NCBI RefSeq assembly: GCF_003711515.1
Contig: NW_021167081.1
Span: forward strand, 2,385,170 to 2,449,169
Direction: 5' to 3'
Length of the DNA: 64,000 nt
Source: Sodiomyces alkalinus F11
Taxonomy: Eukaryota > Ascomycota > Sordariomycetes > Glomerellales > Plectosphaerellaceae
Within the stretch, counting starts at the first letter, position 1. The number at the start of each line of letters is the position of its first letter. The notes under the pieces are model-generated. The model was not told the origin of the DNA. It worked only from the letters and a program-made list of their open reading frames with translations, and did no database searches. This document shows, in pieces, positions 25,561 through 37,375 of this stretch. A program made the position numbers and the translations under genes.

Positions 25561-28500
25561 CCGGCCGTAACTATAGTTTTCCTATCCGTTACCGTGACGG
25601 GGTAACTAGGTACCTACCCCTCGTAAGAAGGGGGGGTAGCGCGCCCTTATACGACGATAAGATTAAGATTATAATAAGGGGTATCCCTCTTTATTAACTA
25701 AGCTAAAGCACTATTATACTACGCGATCCTATATTTAGGATCGTGAATCCACGTCTTTAATAATTAAGGCCGTTTTACGACTATTAGACTACCTACTAAT
25801 ACTTTATCTTTATTACTCTAAGTATGAACCTATAAGGCTCCTATCCTTGGGTACGGAGATGTTAAGCTACGCGTGTAATCCTAATCCTGTAAAAAAAGAC
25901 TACTACACCTACACGATACCGTATACTATAAGGAGTTTATTACTAATATTGTCTTAGAACGCTAGCTATGCCTACAAGGCTACCGCTAGGATACAATAAA
26001 CGATACTATTATTAGCTCTGCCGATAACCCGCCTATCTATAAGCTACTAGATATCGACGGCTAGTATATAATCGAATACACGGAAGGTACCACTACCCCG
26101 TTTACGGCTTCGGCACGGTATCCACGCGACGATACGTATAGAAGATTATAATAGCCGCGGTAACCGCAGAAGACTATAGTATAAAGGTAGTTTAAATGCC
26201 TTGGCTACTACGATATAGATACCCTTATAAGGATCGTTAAAACTACTTAGAGAGTAAGAATAAAAGAACCGCGTACCGCCGACTATAACGCGTATAGGTA
26301 ATCGTAAATGACTATATAGATCCGGCGGATACTATCCTTTTACCCGTTAAAGCCTAGAAAGGCCCTGGCTATTAAGTTTCACGATCTAGAAGAGTCGGAA
26401 TTATTAGGCGGCCTATATAAGTCTATTGTATTTATTATAGATATGTTTATAGGTTATACGTGGGATTACTACCTATAGAAAAGAGATTAAGGCTCTATCT
26501 TTTATACGTTAAAAGACGTTTTTGTCCTGCTTAAGACTTGATTCGAATTAGGCTATATATCCTATAGGCCGATTCTAAGATATCTTAGCACCTGGAAGTC
26601 ATTGCGTTCCTTGCTACTAAGAGGGGAGAAGGCTAGCCGTTAGTATTATACTTATAGAATTAAAACGATGTTATAGAATAGATTAAAGGTATCGTTAAAA
26701 GAAGGGCGAGGGCGATAAGGACAGGGGCTAATCTGCCTACGTCTATCTAGCCTAAGATTTTTAAGACTACTATATATCTATATAATAAAACCCCACGATA
26801 TATTAACGAGTAGAAGACGCTATGTAGGCCTGCGTGGCCGTTAACCTAACCTTAGGCACCTATAAGTATACGGCTATAAAGCCTTGATAAAAGCGCACGA
26901 TGCCTAAGCTAAAAGGAACCGCCTATATAGGCTAGAACCGAAGATATAGATCGGTTATAATATTACATAGTGCTCCTTGAATAGCTTCCGCGTATAGGTG
27001 CTATACCTAATAGAAATTATCACTATACGAGACGTGATATTTAACGAAGATAAGTCCTTTAACAGTAAGATTAAAAGGCCATAAGCTATAGCTTCCGTCG
27101 AGGAAATTAGGGAGCGCCTATGATATATCCGTATCACTTAATCTAATGATATAGCGACGGCGAACAGGCTGCTATTAAGGGGTATAGCCGTAGACGTATT
27201 AGAACTTAAGTCGGAAGACTCTAACGCTACCGCTATTACTACGGATAAAGGTAAGGCTATCGCTATTACTATAAGAGAGGCTACCGTTATTATTACAGAT
27301 ACTGCTATTACTATAGATACTTCTATTACTGCAGAAATAGACTACGCTACCGCTATTACTACGGATAAACGCGAGGCCGTCGCTATTATTATAAGAGAGG
27401 CTACTATTATAACTACAGATACCGCTATTACTACGGATATTCCATGGTGTACTACTACGAGGCTTAAACCGTTTTCCATGCCGTTAATATCCCCGGAAGA
27501 TCCTACGCGCGCGTTCCTCATAGCGTTAGCGGTATTTCGGGGCGTAAACGTAGAAGAAGACGATAATCACTAATAGGCAGCTATAGATACCCCTACGGGG
27601 TGCTTATTAGTTATACGCATATTAGCCGCGCGCCTATTACCCGCGCGCTTATCCACCGCGAGAACTATTATAAGCCTCTATATAACTAAGAAGGTATAGA
27701 ATGATATTAATTAGAAGGCGTTCTTGAATATTAGAAGGACTTATAACCCTATACGCACGAGGAAGTAAGTTATTAACGATAGCGATATTGGCGTTATAGA
27801 TCCCTCTCCTTTTAATGCCTTATAGCTGCTATCGCGCCTAACCCGTAAGAATCTTTTACCTCCACTAAACTACTACTACGATATACGCCTCCACCCGTTA
27901 TAAGAGCGGTAGTTATAGGCCGAGGGGGAATACCTTAAAGGCTACTAATAGATAGGCCACTAGTAGGAGGTAGATAGTAATTAGGCTAAGTAATAAGTCC
28001 TCGCCTATAGATAGGTATATACCTAGAAGTTTAATAAGGAGGGCACCCTCCTTAATTATAAGGCACGCCTTATAACGCGAGGTGATTAATAAAAACGGTT
28101 AGAGACTAAAGATAACTACGTCGCCACGTTAGCCTCGCGGTCCTTCTATATACTAATAGCAATCACCGCCCGATTTAACCTAGAGATAAGGACGTTCGAC
28201 GCTATTAACGTGTTCGTTAATACTAGCCTTACAGAGGAAGTGTTTATAAAGCTACCGTAAGGCTACAAAGTGCTAGGTAAGGTCCTGCTATTACAGAAAG
28301 CCCTTTTCGATTTAAGGGTATCGCTACTATTATAGTAAGTGGAATTTAGCGGCACGCTATAGAAGATAGGATGTACGGCTATCTCTAATAACCCCTATAT
28401 TATAATCTGCAATAGTTTAATTCCGTTTTTCTACGTTAACGATATTAGACTCATCTACTATAAAGATCGTAAGACTAACGCCGATAACCTTAAGGCTACC

Positions 28501-29236
28501 CTTTAACGAAGCTATATATTATTAGTAGGTAATGAAGTCCGTTAGTTCCTAGGAATTAAGGTTCTAAGGGATAGAGCTATATATAGGTTATAGCTATTAT
28601 AAACCTTTTACATAGAGAAGATCGCGATTAAATCCTACGTAGATATCCTCTGCCGAAAACCACTAAAGGTTCTATTATTAACTATAGAGCCGTTAATACC
28701 ACGCGACGGTATATACGCGTTAATTCCGGAGGTCCGCTAGTATTAGGGTATAATAGGTTTTATCCTAAATACCGCTATCGTGATAAGACCCGATATCGTG
28801 TTCGTCTATTCGGAGCTTTCCTAATATAATATTAATCCCTCCTTTGACCACCTTAAGAGGGCTTAATAAATATTTCAATTCTTATATTATATAAGGCACT
28901 ACTACCTAGAATTTAGTGGGGATAGACTTTTCTTAACCGTGAACGACGCGTCCTTTAGGGATAATCCAGACCGTAAAAGCTCCTAAGGATACGCGATAAA
29001 GCTCTTTAGCGGCACTATTAACTAACAGACGGGTAAGTAACCGATAGTTACGATATCGTTAATAGTGTCGGAACTACTCGCTCTTATAAAAGCCGCTAAG
29101 GAGATATTATTCGTTAGTCGGATAATAAGAGATTTAAAGCTTCGGTTAGATTAATAATAACTATAGCTCTATTACGATAATTAGTAGACTATTAACCTTT
29201 TTAATAAGCAGGTATAACACTTACAAATAAGGCTAT
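25561..29236 (+). pseudogene. Copia-A copy 2 pol relic (protease to partial RNase H)
   Basis: Same order as copy 1. The RT active-site box near 28,430 reads FYVNDI, with one aspartate lost, compared with FYVNNI in copy 1. Integrase sequence spans about 26,030-27,150 and the linker repeats about 27,217-27,441. The RNase H segment at about 28,920-29,236 is cut by the junction with LINE-1. Not functional. Confidence 0.82.
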
Positions 29237-30080
29237 ACCTAAAGCGTAACTATAAAGCGAAACGAGCGCGGCGTAACCGTCTAAGATAAATAATTAGAAT
29301 CGTTAGTAGAATATAGGGGGATAGCGGGATAGAGTATAGCATGCGCTCTATAACTATAACGGGTATAGTATAATAACGGTAATAAAGCCAGGGTTAGATA
29401 AGAGGAAGAACCCGGTTTACCCGAGGGGATATAATTATAGAATAGTATAGGGGAGCGGGTATACTTTACTCTATACATATAAGCGGTATAAGGCCGTTAC
29501 GTTCAGGTAGCGTACGGGTAAGGATTAGGCCTAGGCTATAATTAGAGTCGGGATATAATAGTAGGAGATAAGTATATAGGTAGTATACTTACTATATTAT
29601 AAAAGTGGAGAGTAGGAGACCCTGATATATAGTCTTACGGCGGAACCGGAGCGGTAACGCACTATCTTAGTAGGAGACTTTAACCTAAAGAACCCCTTTT
29701 AGGACGGACACGATAGATATAATAGATAATCGGAGGACTTTATTACGCTCGCGCACTAATACTAACTTAACCTTATAACCCCGAAAGGATATATTACTAC
29801 GACCTTAGCCGATACTAATTAATAATATAGCACGCGCTTAACCTTACTTAGATTTTAGTAGACCTAACCTACGTGTATTAAGGGGATAATCTAGACCTAA
29901 TAGGCTTAGACTATATAGCCTAGGTTATTAATATTAATACGGCGTAGCCGTGCTAGCATATTACTAGTAAAGGATAAAGGTAAAGGAAGTTAGACCGCGA
30001 AGCGGCCTAGAGAGAGCCTTAGAGGCTAGACTATAGAGAAATACCACCTACCCCGGAAATAATCGGCTAGGCTATCTAAG
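29237..30080 (+). pseudogene. LINE-1 ORF2, endonuclease portion (left of Helitron)
   Basis: The frame shows an apurinic/apyrimidinic-type endonuclease: GDFNLKNPFWDGHDR, with GDFN at 29,673-29,684, then LITPKG.ITTTLADTN. This domain nicks target DNA to prime reverse transcription in LINEs. The frame continues to about 30,080, where un-RIPed Helitron sequence begins, and resumes after 37,375 with a segment expected between endonuclease and RT. No ORF1 precedes it; Copia-A copy 2 abuts at 29,237. Confidence 0.82.
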
Positions 30081-30547
30081 TGTTAACTGAAGCTGGCCCG
30101 CTTTATTTGTCGACACTTCTTGGCAGCCTGGCGTTTCGTACTATTACTATAGCACGGACCCGTTTTACGGCATTTAGCGGTGTTTTTCGGGCGACTTGCT
30201 CTCACAGTATATAGCTCTACAATTTCAAAAATCTCTGTACTTTCGTTTTATATAGGATTTACAGTAAATGGCGTTATATTTAATTAAGGGCGTTCCGTGC
30301 GGATCTTTTCTTATCTTAACGGCTGGGCTGTGCTGCCGTGTAGTGTTGCTTTTACGTCCCCCGGCCCCCGTAAATAAAGCTTTACCTACGCCGTCAAACG
30401 TTATATCGCGCCGTCGAGATAGTTAGCTAACCTGTTAATCCGGAGCCGCGGGCTTGCCGTAGTTGCTATACCGTTAAGCCGTTTTCTGATTTTGGGTATT
30501 ATCCGCGGGCACGGCGTATTTACGCCACCTGTATACGATATCGTGCT

Positions 30548-33500
30548 ATGAACGCAGCTAACCGAAACGCCCGTCGAGCCGCCCGTAATACGTTATATAC
30601 AGGTTCTACGGCTCCCGCACCACCCGTTCTAATAGGCCACCCTCCTCCTACGGCTCCCGTACCACCCGTTCTAATAGGCTACCCTCCTCCTACGCCTCCT
30701 CCTCCTACGCCTCCTCCTCCTACGCCTCCTCCTCCTACGCCTCCTCCTCCTACGCCTCCTCCTCCTCCTCCTCCCGTTCTAACCGGCCGAGGAGGAGGGC
30801 GGCTACGTAGGCGACGCTATCGTATCCTATAGCGTAACGCTTTACGGTCTACTCCGGGTTATTATTACGTAGCCTATTACTATTATCTTATAATAGCTGC
30901 TTTTCCCACGCGCTATAATAGTGCACCGTATAATACCTGCACCGACTACCGTGATGGTAGGGCGAATCGCAGAACGGCTATTACTGCTAGCCAGCGCCTC
31001 GCGAACTATGCCCGCCGTTAAGAGCGTCTAGACCGTTCCGGGCCGCTAGGGTAGTATTAGCCGGGTATTACGGTCAATTACTATAATCTCGGACTAATAC
31101 GCGTGGAGTACGAGTATTACGCTACGCTCTATTAAATTAAGGAGAAGTTATAGGTTAGTTAACTATCCCGCGTTATTAGCCGTTATCTAACCGCTATTAT
31201 CTTCTATTACTTAGGAATCGTCGCCTACGAACCCGAAATTTAGCACCTATTATAACTAGGGCGACGTCGATATTCCCGTTATCTCCCTATTACCCGACTT
31301 CTTCTAACGCCTACTATACGCGGATACCGCCTAAGCCGCGGATTATCGTAAGAGGATCTGTCAATATAATAATACCTTTACGTTTACTTCTATATAATAT
31401 ACGGAGACCCGTCGAGGTGCCGTTACCAGTGGCATAATGGCTTTCTAGATCCACAGTACCCTTTACTATTATACGGGGCCGTTAAGTGCTATAGGCCGAC
31501 TCCCCGCCTTTGCCTAGCTATACTTATATAATCCGTAGGCTACCGCCGACTAGCGCCTTATAAATACCTAAAGCCTTAACTCCACGCTTAACCGTTATAT
31601 CCTGGGGGAGATTTCGGACTTCCTACACGAGTATAACCCCTTCGTCGACCTATATAAAACGGCCCGCGAACGGTTTAACTCCCTTCGCGAATAGTGCCGT
31701 ATAATACTTAACCCCCGTATAGAATTAGTTATTAAGCAGGGCGCCGATATATGACGCGAGAATCTACCCGTTACGGACGAGGTTACGGCTATTATACCGG
31801 ACGAGCAGGGTAAACGTTACTATAGGGATATTATTATCGTAGAGAGATAGTCTAACGGTAGCGTTAGCGGCCTTAGGCGGATAGACCACGAGTATCCTGC
31901 CTACCTACCGTTATTTTACCCGTTTATATATCCGCGAGGCGGTTCCGGATATTACTAGCAGTTACACTTACGGGATATTTATAACCGTTAGCGGCAGAAC
32001 ACCGAGGTAAAGTTCCGTTAGTTCTGCCGGTATATACTACACCTATAATACTAGCAGAGGTTTATACCCTTTACCTACGGCCGTCTTTTCTAGCAGTTTC
32101 TAGTGGACCTATAGGTATCCTACGATTAGAAGAAGCTTTTATAGATCCAGCAGCACTAGAACCAGTTACGGGCTAATGTATATAACGGCTTACGGGATTA
32201 GGCGTATAAGGCTAACGGCGATACCCGTTGTATTAGCTAACGGATCGTCTTACCATTGAATTATATTAGCGGCTAGCGGTTTATCTTATAGTGCTATCAG
32301 GATTCTATAGTAATTATACGGGCTCTCGGCACTCCGACCTTTTTTATCACCTTTACGGCTAATCCTACCTGGCCAGAGATTATACGGGAGCTTTAGCTAG
32401 GTTAGACGACTAGTAACCGGCCCGATTTAGTCGGCCGTGTATTCGAGTTAAAGTCCCGTGACCCAGAATAGTAGCTACGCGATAGTCTATTTAGTAAGTT
32501 TACGGGGATTATATAGACCGTGGAATACTAGAAGCGCGGTCTTCTACACCGTTATATCCTTCTTTTCCTCACGCCGCGGGTAGCCAAGATATATAAGGAC
32601 CCTATAACTATCGATAAGGTTATCTCTACGGAGCTACCGGACTATAAGTCGGATTCTACTAGCCGTCTTTTTAATATGATTAGTAAGAATATAATATATA
32701 GTCCTTACGGTGATAATAAGCCTTCTACACCGTGTATATAGCCGTAGCCTAACGACGAGAACCGTATAAAGTGCTCTAAGCGATCCCCTAAGCCGTACTA
32801 CCTGGAGATAACTATACGGGAGGATAGTTATCCCGAATACAGGCGCCGTAACTCTAGCCTATATATTATAAAGAGAGGCCGCGCGGGAGAGGTCCCCCTT
32901 AATAACCGTTATATTATTCCCTATAGCCCGTATCTCTACCTCCGCTACGGTACCTATATTAATATTAAGATTTACGGATCTATTAAGGTGAGTTATCTTC
33001 TCCCGTATATCTACCTCTATTACGGCGTATATACTAAGGTTATTTTTTACGGATCTATTTAGGCGATTAAGTACGTCTATAAGTACGTTTATAAGGGCAC
33101 CGACCGTATAACTACGCGTATATCGGGCGAAGAGGGCGAGGACGAGGTTAATATCTATCTCTAGAGCCGCTATATCGGTCCCGTAAAGGCTATTATTTAG
33201 TTATTCGAGTTCCCCGTGCACCGTGAGTATCCGCCCGTTATGCGTCTTCCGGTTTACTTTAAAGGATAGCAGCCTATATACTTCGGCGATATCGTAACCG
33301 TAAGCCAGATTAAGCGTATATTATAGGAGCGGAAGACTTAGCTAATAGCCTTTTTCGACTATAACCATAATAACGCTAATAGCCGCGAGTTATTCTATTA
33401 CTAGTTTCCTAGCCGTTATACGTAGAAACCGTAGTAGTTTGCTTAGTAGCCGAGGTAGCGTGGATTTTAAATCGGCCGTCTACGGTATATACCCCTAACG

Positions 33501-35444
33501 GCTAGAGAGGCGTACTATTTACGGTTACTCTTAGTCTCCGTTAGAGGGCCGACTTCCTTTACCGACCTTCGTACCGTGGAGAGGACTATCTATAATACCT
33601 ACCGCGAGGCCTACGTTACGGCCGGCCTTCTACACGATAACCGTTACTAGGTTACCTGTTTTAAGGAGGCTATTCTTTAGAAGACCGGGCGTGCGTTATA
33701 GGAGCTATTTATCGTCGCTCTAATACACGGGGATATTTCCAGTCCAGTATCGATCTAGGAGAGGTTTACGGAGTCTATATACGATAACCTGCCTTACACG
33801 TTATAGCGCTAGTGCTTCCGATATCCTGCCGATCTAAAGCGCCCGTATATCGATTACGGCCTCTATCTTATATACTCACGGCTCCTTAAGGTAAGCAGGA
33901 CTATTACGGAGTTTAGGCTGCCCGCGCCTTTACACGACTAGCGCCGTGCGACCGGTAATATATTATTAATTACGGAGACTTACGATCACGATACCTAGGC
34001 TATACTGTACGAAGATATCCACTATCGGTTTAACTAAAGCTAGGCTACGGTGTTTAGCCAGGTTATAGCTATTATTAAATCTCGTAGCCGCGGCGCCTAT
34101 TTCTTTTAATAGGGCCCTGGCGGTATAGGGAAGACGTTCGTATACCGCGGTCTCTACGCGTATTTCCGGTCACGCGGGCAGATTATACTCTGCGTGGTAT
34201 CCTCTAGCATCGCGGCCGTTCTTCTTAAGGGTGGCTATATAGCCTATTCGCGGTTTAAGATCCCCTTACAGGTTAATAACGCCTTAACCTATAATATGCT
34301 AAAGAATTCGGACCTTATAGCGTTACTACGGGAGACGGTTCTTATTATCTAGGACGAGGTTCCTATATAGTATAAGTTCTGTTTCGAGGCCGTTAATCGT
34401 ACGTTACGGGATATACTAAGCTATAATAATCACCTCTTCGGCGGTATTCCGGTTATCTTCGGGGGCGATTTTGCCTAGATCCTGCCTATTATTCGTAATA
34501 GTAATCGGGCGTAGATTATACACGCCTGCTTCTAGCGGTCCTCTATCTGGCTATAACTTAGTATTCTTTACTTAACAGAGAATATACGGGTTACCTTTAC
34601 CGACCTCGATAATCGGGCGTTCATCTAGTAGTTATAGGACCCCTCCTATAATACCGCTCTTTACGGGTTCATCGACCTTTTCCCTATTATCACGGTTATT
34701 TACGAAATTATCTATTTATACGGGCGTATTTACCCGATTACCTTACTAGAGCAGGCCCTATCAGACTATACAGTCTTCGTTAACCGCGTTATTCTAATAA
34801 CACGTAATACCACTATTACGGAGATTAACGGGCAGATACTCGGGCGATTACCTGGCCAGTCGCGCGTTTACTAGGCCGAGAATTCGGTCGCTAATCGGGC
34901 AGAAGCTACTAACGGTCCTACGCCGGAACTAGCACCAGAGTTTTTAATATAGTTAGAGTTCGCCTTTATCCCGCCCGCACGGCTTAAGCTAAAGGTCGGC
35001 GCGCCTATTATACTTATACGGAACCTTAGTCCGTGGCAGGGATTATATAACGGCACGCGTATAGTTATTTTACGGATAGCGCGTAATACGCTAGAGGTTA
35101 AGGTGCTGTCCGGAATACACGCTAGCGAGGTGGTATTTATCCCCTGTATCTATTTAGATTCTAATAAGGAGGACTACCCGTATATTATCCGGCGCCGTTA
35201 ATTCCTGTTACGGCTCTGTTTCGCGATAACGATTAATAAGTCGTAAGGGTAATCGTTTAGTACGATTAGCGTGGATTTCCGGCAGCACGCCTTCATACAC
35301 GGTCAGTTTTACGTTACCGTATTAAGAGTTACGGACGTTGGGAACCTGTTAGTATTATTACCGGCGTAGGAGGGTTAGGCGGTATAGGATAGCAGGCGTA
35401 TATCTAATATCGTATACCCAGAGGTCTTAATTCAAACGTTCTAA
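30548..35444 (+). pseudogene. Helitron Rep/Pif1-like helicase relic (copy 1)
   Basis: Starts MNAANRNARRAARNT, then a Pro-rich repeat. A decayed Cys-rich finger follows (VEYEYYATL near 31,110, Cys changed to Tyr). The Helitron-N/Rep domain shows YPRGGSGY near 31,930, then FFITFTANPTWPEI and NRPDLVGRVFELK. At the HUH site, LLHRYILLF (32,541-32,567) has lost its second His (CAC to TAT). The Pif1-like helicase has Walker A GPGGIGKT at 34,113-34,136, a Walker B-type DEVP, and a terminal INKS.G.S motif. The last codon position is 35,442-35,444. The N-terminus is in a different frame from the rest, so an indel or intron lies between about 30,770 and 31,900. Rep would nick and join DNA ends during rolling-circle transposition. 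It is inactivated by many stops. Confidence 0.9.
30611..30775 (+). repeat. Proline-coding tandem repeats in the Helitron N-terminus
   Basis: Two 42-bp-type units (PPVLIGxPPPTAPV), then five 15-bp units ACGCCTCCTCCTCCT starting at 30,692 (TPPPP). The frame is open throughout. Confidence 0.88.
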
Positions 35445-35689
35445 TAGTCACTTTACGGGGGCACGATATTAATAGTTATGATTATAGTCGTAGTATTCGT
35501 AGTCAGAATTCCTTATTATATAGCGTATAGTATAGGCGGGACGAAGCAAATTAACTATATCCGAGCCACGAACACCTAAAAGCAAAAGCAAAAAAATAAC
35601 CGTGAATCCTCTATAAAGCCAAAAAAAAAAAAGACGAAAAAATAAAACACAAATAAAAACCCTAGTAATAAACCCGCGACCGTGCTACT

Positions 35690-36600
35690 TTAACGCTTTA
35701 CAGCCGGGATACTATTCTTTAGAGCCGAAATAATATTCTTATAGAACTATATTATATCTTTTTTTTACGCCGTCGTTATACCCGTAGGGAGCAGGACGCC
35801 TAGCACTTTAACGTTACCGAAAGTAACGGGCGCGGGCGTAGGCGCGGTAGAGGGGGCGGTAGAGGGGGGGGCGGAGGGAGCGTACGTTACGGGCGGCGCT
35901 ACGGTATTAACGGAGGGGGGCGCGGGTATTACGGTCGTTCTAGACAGACTAGCTATAGTGGCGGGAAGGGGGGGAGGGGGGGGCGCGGTAGTTATAGTCT
36001 TCTTAGCCTTCTTTAACGAAGGCGTGGGAGTTCCTATAGTATTATAAATCTATTGGTTAGTATAGGAAAACGAACGTTACGGCTATTTCCGGCTTACCTA
36101 TAGGCGCGGCACGCTTCTTCCCTTTAGAAGAGGCGGGAGTAGCGGGGGGGGGGAGCGATAGGAGTAGCGGGGTTAGCGGCGGCAGGAGTACTATTAGCGG
36201 TGGCGGCGGCGCGGAATAAACACTTACTGCCCTCGGAATTAAAGTGGTAGTTACTATAACTGCCGTTAACGATAATAGGGACCGTAAAGCACTTTACGAA
36301 CGGTCCGTCTTTATTACTATAGTGCTTATAGTCTTTCTGGATATTACCGACTAGGGTTATTATAACGGCCTCGCGGTTAGCCGTGCGGTTAAGGTTAAGG
36401 GTTTTATCCTCACGTAGTATAAGGTTCTGTTTAACCTGTTTACGGTAACCGTTAGCGCGTAGAATAGCAGTTAATCAGCAGTTAGTAACATACCCGAAGG
36501 CCGCGCATAGTTATTAGCGCCTTAGAGTCTTTATAGGCGGCGATATAAATAATGTTAATTACCTCTACACGGGCGACCGTATAACTATCCTTTACAGGTA
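35690..36600 (-). pseudogene. Helitron accessory ORF relic (copy 1), convergent to the helicase
   Basis: A minus-strand frame reads FGYVTNC.LTAILRANGYRK, then REAVIITLVGNIQKDYKHY, SNKDGPFVKCFTV, a Pro/Ala-rich linker encoded by G-runs on the plus strand, and a C-terminus FYKNIISALKNSI; stop at 35,690-35,692. A matching ORF exists in Helitron copy 2 (1-753). Conservation of the same frame and end in two copies argues that it was a real transposon gene. Function unknown; an OB-fold-like ssDNA-binding role is a guess. It ends 246 bp from the helicase end, tail to tail. Confidence 0.6.
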
Positions 36601-36626
36601 TCGTCTTCTAAACGCGGCTACTAAAG

Positions 36627-36716
36627 GAGGAGGGAGGCTAGCGGGAGGGAGGCTAGCGGGAGGGAGGCTAGCGGGAGGGAGGCTAGCAGGAGAGAGGCTA
36701 GCGGGAGAGCTAGCGG
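36627..36716 (+). repeat. 15-bp tandem repeat GGGAGGGAGGCTAGC
   Basis: About five units with minor changes (GGGAGAGAGGCTAGC, then a truncated copy). It lies inside the Helitron, upstream of the accessory ORF's readable part. A short pair of CGGCGTGCGGGTTA-like repeats follows at about 36,725-36,755. Confidence 0.9.
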
Positions 36717-37292
36717 GCGGGTTATCGGCGTGCGGGTTATTGGCGTGCGGGTTAAACGGGCTATACGCGCGGGAGGGGGTGCCGTCCGGGAAAAGCAGTT
36801 CGTGCAGGAATTCTTCTTCTTCTCCTATAATAGGAGCGTCTGAGGGCGAGGACGACTACGAGTCCCGCGAGCTAATAGGGGAATCGGATAGTACGGGCGG
36901 CATACTACAGATAGCGGTTAGTATCGTCGCTTTCTATAGGGTTAACGCGTCTATTTATGCCCGTAACTTACCTAGCGGCGAAGCTTCTAACGACCGGAAG
37001 CGGAAGAGAGGGAAGGGAGTTAAAAGAATCGAAAGAAAATAGTTACTTAGCAGCGATACGAGGGATAACGACGATCGATTGATTAATTAACGGCTTTACT
37101 TCTATAAATAGGCACGTTTAGTATAATAAAAGGAAAACTATTTTATCCCGATACCAAAAAAACCGTAATACAAAAGTCGTTATGGTATAGAAAACAGTAA
37201 ATAGCAGTAAAATAACAGGAGGCAGGCGTTTAACGGTTATTTTCGGTTATTTTTCGGTTATTTGATTATAGCGGGGCAGGTTATATGACAAG

Positions 37293-37321
37293 CCCCCCCC
37301 CCCCCCCCCTAAGGGGGGGGG
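37293..37321. repeat. C17-TAA-G9 homopolymer inverted repeat
   Basis: A run of 17 C, the bases TAA, then 9 G, in the Helitron 3' region. It can fold as a C/G hairpin and is flanked by another small GC palindrome (GCGGGCCTCCCGC). Confidence 0.9.
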
Positions 37322-37351
37322 CGGGCCTCCCGCAGGGACGAGCTTTACGGC

Positions 37352-37375
37352 GTTGCCCGTAGGGCAACCTGCTAA
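37352..37375 (+). repeat. Helitron 3'-terminal hairpin and CTAA end
   Basis: GTTGCCC-GTA-GGGCAAC forms a perfect 7-bp stem (37,352-37,368); CTG and then CTAA (37,372-37,375) follow. Helitrons end in CTRR a few bases after a short GC-rich hairpin, and LINE coding sequence resumes just after. Here the spacing is only 3 bases and the next base is G, not T. Confidence 0.65.

Larger units (their letters stand above)
23698..29236 (+). mobile_element. Copia-A copy 2, 3'-truncated
   Basis: Co-linear with copy 1 from the 5' LTR through RT and into RNase H, then it stops within the RNase H region near 29,236, where LINE-1 sequence starts. The last roughly 650 bp and the 3' LTR are missing. More heavily RIPed than copy 1. 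The linker repeats are shorter and the hairpin is absent. Confidence 0.9.
30080..37375 (+). mobile_element. Helitron copy 1, inserted in LINE-1
   Basis: A 7.3-kb rolling-circle transposon: a less-RIPed 5' region (about 30,080-30,540), a Rep/helicase relic (30,548-35,444), an A-rich gap, a convergent accessory ORF (36,600-35,690, minus strand), tandem repeats, and a 3' end with a 7-bp-stem hairpin followed by CTAA. The flanks are two halves of one LINE ORF2. The 5' terminus is approximate and the base after CTAA is G rather than the usual T, so the exact ends are uncertain. Confidence 0.82.

Noticed and set aside
30611..30775. Short regular repeats that could suggest a CRISPR array
   Set aside because: They are back-to-back coding repeats (Pro-rich) without unique spacers, in a eukaryotic transposon.
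36740..37042. 100-codon open frame on the plus strand inside the Helitron
   Set aside because: Low-complexity Ser/Arg/Gly composition and no counterpart checked in copy 2. The readable conserved Helitron ORF in this area is on the other strand.
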